Shown in pieces: positions 13,930 to 26,391 of a stretch of 64,000 bases of DNA. The notes beneath the pieces were generated by a model that saw only the letters and a program-made list of their open reading frames with translations, searched no databases and was not told the DNA's origin. Positions within the stretch are counted from its first letter, which is position 1; each line of letters opens with the position of its first letter. This stretch comes from Xiphias gladius (taxonomy: Eukaryota > Chordata > Actinopteri > Istiophoriformes > Xiphiidae). Position numbers and translations under genes: made by a program. The DNA is taken from contig NC_053408.1 in NCBI RefSeq assembly GCF_016859285.1, positions 8,586,213 to 8,650,212 of the forward strand. The letters run 5' to 3'.

Positions 13930-14400
13930 ATGCACATGCCTCTGGACAACCTCATTGAATGCTGAGTCTTTATTTTTATGGCAATCCCAGCAGGCTCTGC
14001 AGGGTTGCTGCTATGTGTGAGTAAATGCGCTGCCTGTGACAACTATTAGCAGGGTTAATGCTGCGGATAATAACATCCATCATTCAGTTTCATTAGCATT
14101 GTCCACTGACCTGTTCCACATAATGTTGTCAAATGTGTCAGCCGCCAGATTATTGGGAGGTATGATGATCAATAGATAAATAAGAGAGAGCTGTGTGCGA
14201 CGCTGCTGGCATGGCTGCAGAATAAACCTCTGTCCAGCATTCTGCTGCCTGTCGCAAATCTGAAAAACAAATGGACTAGCCCGAGGCAAGAGCCATCAGT
14301 AATAATATAATGTGCGGACGATGATGAATTAGAGCCAGACTTCTCAATGCCTCGCCGTTCTACGCACAGAGACACCGCTGGATGAATGCATTGATCTCCG
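13930..14400. promoter_or_regulatory. Candidate conserved noncoding element
   Basis: Balanced-composition, repeat-free stretch with TGACCT-, TAATAA- and GATAAATA-type sites and no splice-supported frame. Proposed as an enhancer candidate only. Confidence 0.22.
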
Positions 14401-14684
14401 TATTCACATTAGTTTGCTTAATCTGCATCTGAGTCGATGGGAAAACACAGTTTCACTTCAGTGAATTCAGAAAAGTTAATAATGTCCAATAATCAAAAAC
14501 TGTTTATGAAAGCACCTCCTTTTTTTTCCTCATTGATTTAGCTCCATAATGCACTGTAGTCACTGATCACTCAGGCAGAATGCACTTAGGAAATGACAAA
14601 TGTATTTCATATTCAATACCATGGATTTTTTAAAAAGTAATGTTTAATTTTGCTCAGATCTGTTCATTTTCTTGGGTTCGTATC

Positions 14685-14745
14685 TTTTTGTAAAGCAATT
14701 TGCAACTTGTATTTGAGAGTTGCTATATAAATACAGTTATTATTA
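14685..14745 (+). repeat. Retroposon-like 3' tail
   Basis: tttgtaaagcaatttgcaac followed by gttgctatataaatacagt and a TTATTATTA end resembles the shared tail of fish LINE/SINE elements. Only the tail is seen. Confidence 0.45.
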
Positions 14746-16674
14746 ACTCAAGAGGCATTTGGCCCTACGCTTTAATTTGTGAGAGCCTTCACTATTGTAC
14801 ATTACTGTTTTTTGCTGAATTCACCTTTAGGTCTTGAGAGCAGTGTTTGGTCGTACTGTTAAGTCTGTTGTCATTTTACTCCCATAATTTAAAAAGTCGC
14901 CTTCAGTTTGCTGCCCTGAAAGTCCCACAGTCCTCATTACAGCCTACATATCTGCTATAGTTTTCAAACAATACTGCAGTCAACCTACACGATCGTCCGT
15001 GGATTCATACATAAACTATGTAATATTACACAACACAGAGAAAGCTAATAGCAGGGAACAGCTCCAAGCTGCTTCGTTTTAGCAGTGGTGTCACATAAGA
15101 CCCATGAGATCCCCACGGCCCGCAACCGCTTCCACAATAGCTTCGGTGTAAATGTAACTGTGTACTGGAAACTGCCATGCGATCACAGTGTCTTGACCTA
15201 AATGTCACAGGGCAAACCAAGCAAGTAAAGACAAAAACAGACACTGCATTTTTTTTTTTGTCTCTTTTCGTTATGATGCAGAAATGTGGAAAAAAAATAT
15301 GAGAAACAAAAATAGACTGACAAAGGAACGGAAATGGCCTGTATTGATCTGTGATCTGCCACTGATAGTTCGGACCCCTGTGCTAATATTCTTGTGACAA
15401 TATAACGTGGAGCTATAGTGTATATCGGCACACAGTAAGCACAAGTCCATCCTCCATCTCCTCGCTTTTCCCAACAATGTGACACCGACACTTAATTGGC
15501 TGACAATGGTTGGCTTGAAATAATATTCTTCAGGGGATTTTGCCAATAACACCTAATAAAGCAGGTTGAAATGGATACAAGGAGTCAGTTAAATCTTGCC
15601 CGCAGTCACTCAGAGGCACACAGGGAACTTGAGCCTCAAAGATGTGGCGCATTAGTTCTGCTAAGCTAACCGTGAATGCTAATTGCAGGAAGGACAAACT
15701 GTAACCCTTGCCCTGTGGCCATGAACCCATTAAACAGCAGAGAGGGTTTCATAGACACAGGCAGCGTACAAAGAGGCTGGCCTGAAAAGGCCTGCAATCT
15801 GATTTCGGTTTAAATGGGGATAACAAGTTACTGCTTTCCAAAGTCCCCCTTGGGATCTGCCCTTGCCGTATTTTCCTGACTGTATAAAGAAAACTGCCTG
15901 TCACTCCAAAGCAGACCGCTAATCATCAGCACAATGCAACAGGTTCTATGTTTTCATGTGGAAAATGTTGTGTGATCCGCAGGACTTGCCCTCAGCTCTC
16001 ACCGAGCCTGACAGGTGGCTCTCTGTGGGACATGGATCAGTTATGTTGAAGTGCTTGTGGTTTCACCCCTGGAGGAAATTGACAACCAAGTCTGGGTACA
16101 ATATGACACCCTATACACGGAAGAGTGTCCTTCATCAATAGGAAATCTCTAATATTGTCCAGTTTTGCGGCAACACCTTGAACACTTAAGATACTCAGAA
16201 CAAAACCTGAGTAAATCCATCAGTATACCTAAAACTGTTAACCGGTTTAGGATTGAGCTGTTTCATTTCCTGGGCAAACAAAAGTCACAAACAAGAGTTC
16301 ACTTTTCTGTGTGTTTCGACCTGTAATCTCTGCCGCTCTGGTGCCCCGTGGCCATACATTTTCAAACATGACCCGAGATACACCGACTGCCCCCATCTTC
16401 TTTATACATACATTCATCAGTTTGACAGGTGACATGAAAGCTCATTCAACTGCTGCGCTTTTTTTTCCCCTCTAAAGTTTCCACAATTTACCTTCTGAAG
16501 TGAATGTTTACTGTGATATCTTATATGGATAAAGAGTTTAAAGCCATGCCAGTGGTGTGTGTTCGTGCTAGCGTGCCTACATTTGCAAATTGCCACGAAA
16601 CAAAAAGCGCACTTTTGTCATTAGGTTTGCGAGTATTTCATCATAAACTGAAGTACTGGACACATTGACGTTTG

Positions 16675-16797
16675 ACCTTACCTGATGGTGCTAGATGGAA
16701 AGCTGCAGGATCACCAAATCCATCCTCACAGGGAAATGAATGTCTGTACCAAAATTCATGGTAATCCATCCAATGGTTGTTGAGATATTTCACCTAA
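16675..16797 (+). repeat. Fish dispersed repeat ('gtgctagatgg...gttgttgagatat')
   Basis: Carries phrases common in percomorph repeats: acctgatggtgctagatgg, gtaccaaaattcatgg, atccaatggttgttgagata. The family name is not assigned. Confidence 0.55.
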
Positions 16798-16799
16798 AA

Positions 16800-16844
<45 letters not shown>

Positions 16845-16902
16845 AATTATTTATACATATATATATATATATAAATATATATTTTTTTTTAAATATATAT
16901 TT
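16796..16902 (+). repeat. Poly(A) plus (AT)n microsatellite
   Basis: A-run followed by about 100 bp of almost pure TA dinucleotides. It abuts the right end of a dispersed repeat whose usual tail is A-rich. Confidence 0.9.
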
Positions 16903-17784
16903 TGCTTCTTTATGGTCAAAAGCTGTAATCCAAATTCAGCATATCATAAAAAGTCTCAAATAACAATGGCAAATTTAGTCTGGTTTCATAGTTTTGCAGG
17001 CCTGGTTCTAAAACACCAATGCCACACGAATCATTATCAAGTGATTAATCTGCAACAAAAAGCCTTGGAGCCAAAATGGAACCTCAAGCCCAAAATCTGT
17101 GACCCCCTTGTCACGCTCCGAGAGATTTTTGATTTACTATAGCCCAGCTCCCAGGTGAGGGTCTAATTCACTAGTCAGCCCCGTGCTGCCTGCCTGCCTG
17201 GCCTGTAAAGAGATGGATGGCTGCGAGTGTGAAACCTAGCAGTGGGTTACATGGCCTTGAGCTTTACCGTCTAATTAGGCTCTAATGTAACTACAATGGT
17301 CTCGAGGAGATGCTGTCTTGCCCACCAAAGCTCTTTAAAAGCCTCCCCGGGGCAGGGGCAGCCTGGAGTGAGGTGCTGTGGTAGGCCACAGCCACATCCA
17401 AGTCAAGCTCAGGTTTCGTTCCCCAGCTGGGATGTACCAGCAACAGGCGGCCAACTCCCTGCAGGACAGGACTGGTGGCTGTGAACAAACCGTAGGTGTT
17501 CACCTCTAAAATGCAACCAAAATTGCTAAATTGCTGTCTTTTTAGCTAGTTCTTTAATTTTTAGACCACTTACCCTCTGGAAAGAGCTGCAGAGCATCAC
17601 AACCAAAAACAATTTTTTTTAACAAGTTATTAAATTTCACAAGTGTAGACTTGATGGATTTTTCTAAAATGAAAAACCTTCAACTGGGTTTTTTTTAGGG
17701 AAACTGTTTAACAGAGGTGGTAAACCACACACATCTGATGCATCTTCTCTGGTGCTCAGCCTTTTACTAGATGAGAGTGCCATT

Positions 17785-18128
17785 TAGGGTTGCCACTAAA
17801 AGATATTTTCATTATCAATTAATCTGCAGGTTATTTGGCCAATTACTTGATTTGTCTACAAAATGCCAGAAAACAGTGGAAAATTGCCTGTTATTTCCCA
17901 CGGCCCAAGGTGATTACCTCAGATGTTTTGGTTTGTCTGACAAACAGTCCAGAGCCCAAAGATATTTAGTTGACCATCATATGACAATGAAAAGCATCAA
18001 GTTCTCACATTTGAGAAGCTAGACACAGCAGTTTTGCTTTAAAAATGACTAAAATGATCATTCTATTATCAAAATAGTTGCCTATTGATATTCTGTCGAC
18101 GGTCTAATCGTTTCTCAACTGCAGCTAG
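17785..18128 (-). repeat. Dispersed repeat family R1, inverted copy
   Basis: Reverse orientation: the core reads gtctgacaaacagtccagag on the plus strand, with the right end at ctaatcgtttctcaactgca. Confidence 0.7.
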
Positions 18129-18224
18129 AGTGTAAAAACGACAATAGAGTGAAGTAACCGCTAAATTACAAAACCCCTCATAAAATGGCCAGTTGTCACA
18201 TTTACACGTTGGCTGCTGTATGGA

Positions 18225-18440
18225 TTCGACAAACCATTTGTAAAATTTAAAACTAGTGGGCTTTAGAGGTCCTGGTAGGTGGATTTGGTCCCCTTTGGAG
18301 ATTTAAAGATAAGCAAGCCAGCCGCTGGCTGTTTCTTCACTTCTAGACATGAGGGTGATATTAATCTTCTCATCTAAGTCTGCAGGGAAACAAATAAGCG
18401 TATTTCCCAAAATATCAAGCTATTCCTTTAATAAGTGGAT
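18225..18440 (+). repeat. Fish dispersed repeat ending 'aataagcgtatttcccaaaa'
   Basis: Includes gacatgagggtgatattaat, tcttctcatctaagtctgc, aataagcgtatttcccaaaa and a run ending attcctttaa, a repeat widespread in fish genomes. Confidence 0.6.
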
Positions 18441-20639
18441 TTTGGTGTAGATTAGATTAGATTAGAAAGCCTTAGCGTGGACCAATTCATTTTTGGAGTT
18501 TTTGAAAGAATGGAATTAAAGGTGCTGCACGTTTATATCTAAAATGACTGAATTTCATCTTTATTTCTTGAAATCTCTAATTTACTCTATTAAAGGAAGA
18601 AACCGCATTATTGCATGATGTCACTGTCTTAATCTCTGGTCTACAATATGTGGCAGTGAAACAGAAGACAAACCAGAATACAGAATGGTATCAATATTTT
18701 CCCGACACATCATGTGATTTCCCCATTTCTCCACAGCTCATGAAGGAGGGTATCATCAGCGTGATATAATATTAGACACCGGTCTTGAGAGATAAGGTGT
18801 CTGGTTGAAGGTCATCCGTGCCCTCTCTAGTGAACATAAGAGGCTTTTGTGGTTGGGTTAAATGCAACTGACAGTCTGTTGGAGCGCAATCACCCATTTT
18901 AATTGTCATGTAATGGTTTCATGTAGAGCCAAACTGTCTGCAACACTTCAGCAGTTGGAAACCAGAGCCGAGCCACACAACCACAGATGTGGTTAACTGG
19001 GCCTTTTGCCGAAGAAACGGAAAAAGAAAAGAAAAAAAAAAAACCTGGAGAGCTCTGCGGAGACAGGCTTGTAGGAAGATGCTGATAGATACTGCAACAG
19101 ATGTATCTGCTGCAATTTGTTAAATTACAGACCTTCATAAATCCTATTAGTTACTGAGGAAAATACTTTTGTAACTCTGCAAACTGTGTCAAGGTCGCAA
19201 AAATACTATTTACTTGAATGCACCTGACAAACTGGCCACTGAATTACTTTTTGTTACAAAACAGCTATCCTATACGGACAAGAGACCCTTAACAGTTTTA
19301 ATGCACACTCAAAGAACTCAATTTTCCAATTTAGCGGAAGCCAAAGATGACAGGAAACAAGGTAATTCGCTGTAGCCCCGACAACAAACCCCTGGCCATT
19401 CTACGTCTGTTTCACGAGCAGTAATTATGTCCCAAAGTGAACGCCATTTCATATTAAGCTGCAGTCAGAATCCAACGTCAAAAACAGACTCATTATCGAC
19501 AATCACAGGAATTAGTTACATCATTTAACCAAACCGAACTAATCATTTCCAGGATACCGCAGAAGCAGATAGAGCCATTAGAAAAAAATTGGAGCTCTTA
19601 AACAGAATAATTGACATCTCTATCTTCTATACTGCTTTGGCTGAAGGGCTTAAGAAATTGCATTAGTTGCAATTGAAAATCTGAGCTGAGGCAAAAAGAC
19701 ACCACTTAGACTTTTGCAGGGCACTGCTTTGTGTTCACTGTTCCCATTCATATAATCCTGAATGCTGCATTAAAAAGGTCTGAGTTGGATCTGACTCTGT
19801 CACCAGTGTAGCAACTTGCAAAACGGCATCAGATAAATTAAGTAATAACGATGAAAACATGTGAGCCTAGTGAAACATCTTTCTTATCTTCTGTATTAAT
19901 AAAATTTGTAGAATATTTCATGATAAAACATTTATTTCTCTGTATATATGTATTCATCAATAAATGAGTCAAAATTAAACCCACGGGGAAGTGAAACTAG
20001 AAAGGTGGACAGCACCCAGGTTAGCAGTGTGCCAACCAGGGTTCTCAACTGATGATGAACCATTAAAAATAAGAGAAATATAGAAATGAGCCTCACGATC
20101 ATTTTATTTTAGTGTGAATTTCCAAACACCCCCCGGTCTGTCAGATGCAGCCAGGTCATCCAGTTTAGGGTTTTTTTTCTCCCAGTTTTTCCCAATAATA
20201 AAGCAGGATCTGGTTAAGGCCGCAGACCTCTGATGTCTATCAGCAAAGGTCACTGTCTGGGGCCAAGTGGAGCCTTCGGCAAGTTGAGTGGTTCATCACT
20301 TTCCCTCAACACATCAAGAGAACAACCTCTTCTGCCCTGACACATTCCTGGCATTTCTCGGGTTTTCTTTCGCAGGTAGTAAATGGGACAAATACTATGA
20401 GTGTGAACTGACTTTGTGCTATTGGTCTTTATTTTTTTATTATAATTATTATACTCAAAAGCTCACATCAGTTCTAAAAGACTGATCCAAGGACAGCTTC
20501 AGTGTCATATTGAAATTAAAAGTCCATCTTAAGAGTCGACAAAAATGATCAAAAAATTTATGTTTGGTGACTCCAAAATGACCATGCAACAAAATTTCAA
20601 AAAAGGTGTATATGAATCAGTTTTAGTCAAGACAACATT

Positions 20640-22668
20640 TGTTTTTTTTTTTATAACATACATGAAACAATTAAATATTTAACAAGAGCCAGAAAAGGAA
20701 AGAAGATTCTAACAAACATCACTTACAAGAAAGAAAAACTGTTGTATTGGAATGGAAATAAATGACAGGAGACAATATTGTAATGGTACACTGGATGCCA
20801 GCAGATAACCCAAATGTGATAAAGGCGTCATACGCAGAGGGAACCATTCCGAGGTGGACTTAGGTTGACCTGTAAACCAAAAACAGAAGAGAACAAACTC
20901 AATCAACTCAAGAGCAATCACTCGACCCAATGCATGGAGGAAAGTTATATCTACTTACTGAATACTGTATTTCCTTCTGAGGTTCAACACATTGTGCAAA
21001 ATCACCCATCCTTGTGACTATCAATAAAGTCTAATTGACTAATGTGGAGTAAATTACTATAAACTAACCTTTTGAAGATGAAGTAAAGTAGATTATAGAC
21101 TATACTGCTTTCTGGGTTAAACTAAACTGCTTATTCTGTGAATGAAGGCCAAAGTTTTGACAGTATGCAGAGAACAACCTGTATGAGAAACTGAACTGAA
21201 GCAAAAGTATTGAAGATTTTCTGAACTCCCTGAACTGCCTAGCATATATGTTTGATATAAGGAAACACAGATCTGCTAAAATAGATGTTTATTACACTTG
21301 GATCAACGGTGGGAAGAGGTCATTTGCTCCAAAGATGCTGTTGTGTGACAAAAGTGGGAGCATTTTTGACTGGCATGACAACAGAAATTAATCCTTGCTC
21401 TTTTCACTAAAACATACTTGGAAACTTGTCACATGATCCGCCAAAATTCCTTCTGAGGGAAAACCATTTGACAAACAACAACCAAGCAAACAAACCAGAT
21501 TTTCTGGTGTAGATGCTTCTATATCCAGGCCAAGATTTCCACTTCCATGTTAATGTTCAAGTCTAAAATTTGTTACCATATACAACAAACCAACATGCAT
21601 ACACGTTGAAGGTATTATTATAGTTCCTGGTCAGTCACTGATTTACAAATGCCACTAGTCATTCAAATGGAAGACAGTGTGCCCTCATCGCATAAATATT
21701 ACTTCAGACATCTGCTAACTGAGTTTATGGTTTATTAAAAAAAAAAACTGTGTCAATTCGTTTAAGCCATTTTTAAGCAAAGATACCAAAGATTCCCTTG
21801 TTCAAGTTTCTCAAATGTAACAACTTGCTGCATTTCTCTGTCCTAAGTGATAGTAAACCTAATATCCTTCGGTTGTGGACTGTTGGTTGGACAAAGCAAG
21901 CTAACTGTAGATGTGACCTTGGGCTCTAGGAACTTATAATGGGTATTTTTTTTACTATTTCTGACATTATATAGACTAAACAATTAAATCAAATAAATAA
22001 CCAACAGATTATTCAATGATGAAATAAATCGCAGGTTGCAGCCCTAAATGATAATGTGTCCTTTTAATGTCATGTTGTGGGTTAACACTGACCCTAAACT
22101 CCACATTTACTACAAGGCTCTAGAGGTAAAGTCATGCTGTACCTGCAGTGTCAAGTAAAGTACGAGCAGAACTGAAACTGAACACAGGTGTGTTCTGCTT
22201 AACACTGTGTTTGTACTATTTTTTTCACCCTCACTAATATACACGAAGAGCAAAAGTAGTATAAACATATTTCAAGTCAATACAACGCCAACACCACAGC
22301 AGGCTCAACTATTATCACCCGACTGCAACAAGATTAAAAAAAAAAAGAAAAAAAAAGGGGGGTTTCCAGTTTCACAAACGAAGTATTAAATATATGGCTA
22401 TTGTAATGGATTGCATTACATTGTACAGCCGGTTTCTATTTGGACACCGAGTGTACTTAAGGCAGCACAAATATACAGACTGGTGGGGGGATTTTCAAAT
22501 TCTCAGTGTATCTTTCAACTGTCGGATATTGAAAAGTGGACGGACGGAGATACAGATCAGCATAGGCTGCAGCTGGACGTGCTCCTTGTAAATGCAGCTA
22601 CTCACAGCTTCAGCGAGTAGAGAACTGGCATTCTATGCAGTACTGGGGACCACAGGGGTGAAGAAGAC
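20640..22668 (-). other. Probable bub3 3' flank/3'UTR, no coding exon
   Basis: No exon with coding character is seen between the bub3 stop and about 20.6 kb. Part is likely 3'UTR; AATAAA on the minus strand occurs near 21.28 kb, but the true cleavage site cannot be chosen from sequence. The stretch includes a dispersed repeat copy (21745-22047) and a purine-rich tract at 22335-22362. Confidence 0.4.
21745..22047 (+). repeat. Dispersed repeat family R1, copy in bub3 3' flank
   Basis: Core ggactgttggttggacaa, then gatgtgaccttgggctct, ending at gcaggttgcagccctaaa. It lacks the extreme left end. Confidence 0.75.
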
Positions 22669-25006
22669 TCACTTGGGCTTGGTCTCGGCATCTGTGACTT
22701 GGCGGATGAAGATGGCGTCCTCTGGGTGGCTGATGTCTCCCTTCTCGTACATGTAGGAGGCAGCGATGGCGAGCATGGTGCCATCGTTATTGAAGGCAAG
22801 CGAGGCAATGCTGGTCGGGTACCGGTGGAACTGACACAGGCGCTTCTTGTTGAATGGGTCCCAAATGTTCACAAAGCCGTCTGAGCCACCTGGAAGTAGG
22901 AGAGGCTCAAAGTTAATCTTAAGAAATTTGGGCCATGTTACTGACGAGATATAGATCCATAATAAGTGTGTTCCACGTGCAACCTTGGCAGCTCAATGCT
23001 AAAAGTCACAGGTCAATTTTTCAGGTTTGTAAAAACACACTACCCCATACCAGAAACAAATGATATACTTGCTTTTGTCAAGCACTAATTAGCCAGTCGT
23101 ACCTGTGGCAAAGGTGTTATGAACACTGTGAAATGAAATTGCATTGACAGGGTAAACATGCTCAATTCCATCCTCCTTCAGCCTGTGGCACTTGAAGGCG
23201 TACTTCTTCTTCTGAACCTCCTGGCTTGGGTCCAGGTACTCCACAGCTACACGTCCCTCGATTGAACTCAAGACGTAGCCCTGGAGCCAAGACAGAGAAT
23301 ATGAAGTTACCATCCAACAAATTCCCATTAACACAGGAATTTGTATCCGTAACATGATTCTCTATTGGGAGTAAATTACCTGTCAAGTTTTAACTGTTGT
23401 CTGTAGATTTCATTGGAACTGTGTAAACTTTAATTGACAAAATGTCGATTGTAATTCAAAGTGCACCTGTTTGTTGGGGAAGGCTCTAATGCAGCGAGTC
23501 TGATACTTGAGACTGGACTCTCTTCTTTGCTGTACGTAGCCCATGTTCCTCAAATCCCACACCAGGACTCGTCTTCCAGCTGTGCCAACGATTAGTCTAT
23601 CTCCGGCCACAGACAGGGTATACACCTTTCACATAGATAAAAGGTATGAGACAAGAGGGAGACATAACACTAGCAAGGCCTAAAGTCTCACTTGATACCC
23701 ATGCAAACACGGGTGACAGAATTAGAGTGAAATGACACCTCCTTCACCATGTTTCTGTATTTTCATAAGTCATAGTGTAGTATATAGCTTTCCTCAATAA
23801 AGTCACGTAATTATAAAGTACCTGCATTTATCATATTATCAATATCTAATTAAATGTAAGTTCTCATTTTCTTACCAATGGGACAGATTAATGAAAATTC
23901 TTTAATAAAAGCAGAAAATAAATAAAAGCATTTCTATGCCCAACTAAGCTCCTACCAATGTATTTTTCTGAATGGCCATTCAATATCTTATGTCCTTTCC
24001 AGACATCTTATTTCTTTGGAAAATACATCAAGATCAATGATGTAGAAAACTCTAAAAACGTCACGTTATTGTGACTTTAATAGCATATCATTTAGATTTA
24101 GAAATGAACCCTGGAAAAAAAAACCCCCAAAAACTAACAAAAAACACAGATAAACTACTGAGTTGTGGGTAATTTAAATCTCTATGCAAAAAAAGTCCAA
24201 TCCTCTAATCTTGCACATTCACAATACTTGTGAATGTATACTATACTATACCATACCTAACGTGATTTAAGTGATTCGGACCTGACAAAATCCTCTTAAT
24301 AATTTCATTATAACTTTCTTACAAAACACATGGTTAAACACTAATGTGTCTCTTTTGCTCTACCTTTTCAGGCTGAGTAAAGGTGCCAGCGTTGCAGGGT
24401 GTCCTTGGGTCCCACAGCCGTACTGATCTGTCCCAGCTACCCGTTACCATGACATTAACCTCTGGACAGTACTCCACACAACGAATGGGGGCATCATGTG
24501 TTCCAACTATTGTATCTGTTTAGGGACAATATTAGACAATAGAATATAAATAAAAAAATTCAGCACATCCAAGTCATAGTTATGAAGCTTTATGATACTG
24601 CCTGAAAGCTTTTATTAGTACTTATCAGGTTTTTTTCGACATACCTTGGTCTGTGTTCAAATCGTGAGTTTTTAATTGTGCATCTAAACCTCCACTCCAA
24701 GAATGTGCTGGGTCCTGCAAGTAAAAGGTGAACATTACCTGTGTGTACCAGACTTCTAGGCTTTGACATGACACTAAGGAACCTAAGCACATACAGAAAT
24801 ATGTGACCTACATAAAAAGCACAATCAAGAACTGGAGCTGTGTGCTGGTACTTCATCCGCATGGTGTTGCCCCCGACATCATAGAGGCGGACGGTGCAGT
24901 CCCACGAGGAAACCAGCAGGAACTGAGCTGTGCTGGGGCTGAATTTGACAGCAGAGATGCTGTCCTCTGGTCCCTGGTTCAGCTTGTACTCGTTTGAGCC
25001 TGTCAT
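22669..25006 (-). CDS. bub3: BUB3 mitotic checkpoint WD40 protein, 6 coding exons
   Basis: Seven-bladed WD40 protein of the spindle assembly checkpoint. By family knowledge it carries BUB1/BUBR1 to phosphorylated KNL1 at kinetochores and joins the MCC that restrains APC/C-CDC20. Coding exons on the minus strand: 25006-24812, 24714-24645, 24515-24364, 23625-23467, 23280-23103 and 22889-22669. All junctions are GT-AG and frames close to 324 aa plus stop. The protein opens [11 protein letters not shown] and carries [49 protein letters not shown] and [19 protein letters not shown], very close to human BUB3. The start follows directly after an acceptor (ttggcag|ATG), so the 5'UTR is in a separate exon ending at 26049. 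The TGA stop overlaps a GTGAGT hexamer that could act as a donor. Human BUB3 is four residues longer (SPCT) at exactly this point. Confidence 0.98.
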
Positions 25007-26048
25007 CTGCCAAAGAACCAAATAACCACAAACTCTGAAATCCAGACTAACAGACAGTAGGTCGTATATATACACATTAAAATATTAATTCAACTGAACA
25101 ACACTACAAACTGAGGCTTTGCACTGATGATTACCCCTTATGATTATCTATCTAATCACTTATTTATGTTTCATTCTTTCACTTCTTTCTTTCCATTATC
25201 TATTTATATTATAAGTTTGACAATTGTAGTATTTGTTTCATGGACTTCAACTTCATTATATTGTACATGTATTTGTATTTTTGTATTCACCCCATGTACA
25301 CTACTGGTACAATGTCATCCAAACCAGACGATTTGTAAGCATAGCTGTCACTCTAATATAAACTGGTTGTGGTTTAGCTTATTGACCCTTAAATATAACT
25401 CAATCACTTAGACATTTACAGTGTTTAAATTAAAAAGAAAAACAATTTGTGATCTGAAAACATATTTTTTCACGTTTTGAATATTAGCAGACATCTGGTG
25501 GTGGCTCTGATAAGAAGAAATATGCTCCATGACTTTTGATGACAGCATTAAATCAAGAATAAAAAAATATAAGTCCTCATTCATTTGCAGTATATTTGGG
25601 CTTGCTGGAAAATGAAATTCAATGCTGCTGGTAAATGAGTTATAAAGCATGCGTTTTTTACCCCTGTAATTTTCTGAAAAACGTTCTAAATTTTCATTTT
25701 CGATAAACTGATTGGGAGTAAGCTACTAGCTTACTGTGGATCAATGGCTTTCCTGCTTGTTGTTAAGCAAGACAGTTGAAAGTGGCTGTGAATTTAGCTA
25801 ACAAGCCCCACCGAGAACATAGCTTGCAACATTTAAGCCACATAATACGGTTTCTGTTGCAAGAGCCTATGGAACAATAACTTTACATTTCTTTTTCTAG
25901 CATTTGCTCTTTATTTCACAAAAACAACACGGATTGTCGGTTACATCCAGCAATTACCCCTATCCCACATCTACTGCTAACGATGTTTGCTAACGGTGAA
26001 GACAACGCAGACCACGCAACGTGGTGTTATCCGTTTCACTTCACTTAC

Positions 26049-26290
26049 CGCTTCAGTTTGGTGCCGTTCAGACGAATACGATTCTTTTGTTTAAGGAGCC
26101 TAATTATTATGCCTTGGTTTTTTCGAAAAAAATATTTTAAAAATGTATAACGTGGAAATTACTGGATAGCAAAAGTTGCTACGCGAAGCTAACTCCCCTC
26201 TAAGCAAGTGCTACCGAATGTTCCAGACGACGCTGATTGGTTGAAACGATTGTTCAAATTCCCGCCTGCTATATGATTGGTTGAGTTAAC
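26049..26290 (-). promoter_or_regulatory. bub3: bub3 noncoding first exon and CDE/CHR-CCAAT promoter
   Basis: A strong donor (GAAGCG|GTAAGTG, intron starting at 26048) marks the end of the untranslated first exon. Just upstream, read on the minus strand, come CCAAT (26280-26276), then GGCGGGAA (26266-26259) directly joined to TTTGAA (26258-26253), then a second CCAAT (26240-26236). GGCGG followed four bases later by TTTGAA is the known CDE/CHR tandem bound by DREAM/MMB in G2/M genes, where CCAAT boxes (NF-Y) are usual partners. There is no TATA box. The transcription start is inferred, not seen. Confidence 0.6.
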
Positions 26291-26344
26291 CTCAACGTCT
26301 ATTTCCGTTGTCTCAGCCCAGGTCACATGACAAAGGACTGTGTG

Positions 26345-26348
<4 letters not shown>

Positions 26349-26388
<40 letters not shown>
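26349..26388 (+). repeat. (TC)n microsatellite
   Basis: Twenty TC units just upstream of the bub3 promoter; on the bub3 strand this is a GA tract, which can bind GAGA-type factors or form H-DNA. Confidence 0.95.

Positions 26389-26389
<1 letters not shown>

Positions 26390-26391
<2 letters not shown>

Larger units (their letters stand above)
9446..20640. other. Gene-poor interval between orphan exon and bub3
   Basis: No exon supported. It contains a poly(A) run (9632-9653), a palindrome (10331-10355), a retroposon-like tail (14685-14745), an AT microsatellite (16796-16902) and three further dispersed repeats between 16.7 and 18.5 kb. Several repeat-free stretches look like candidate enhancers. 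Confidence 0.5.
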
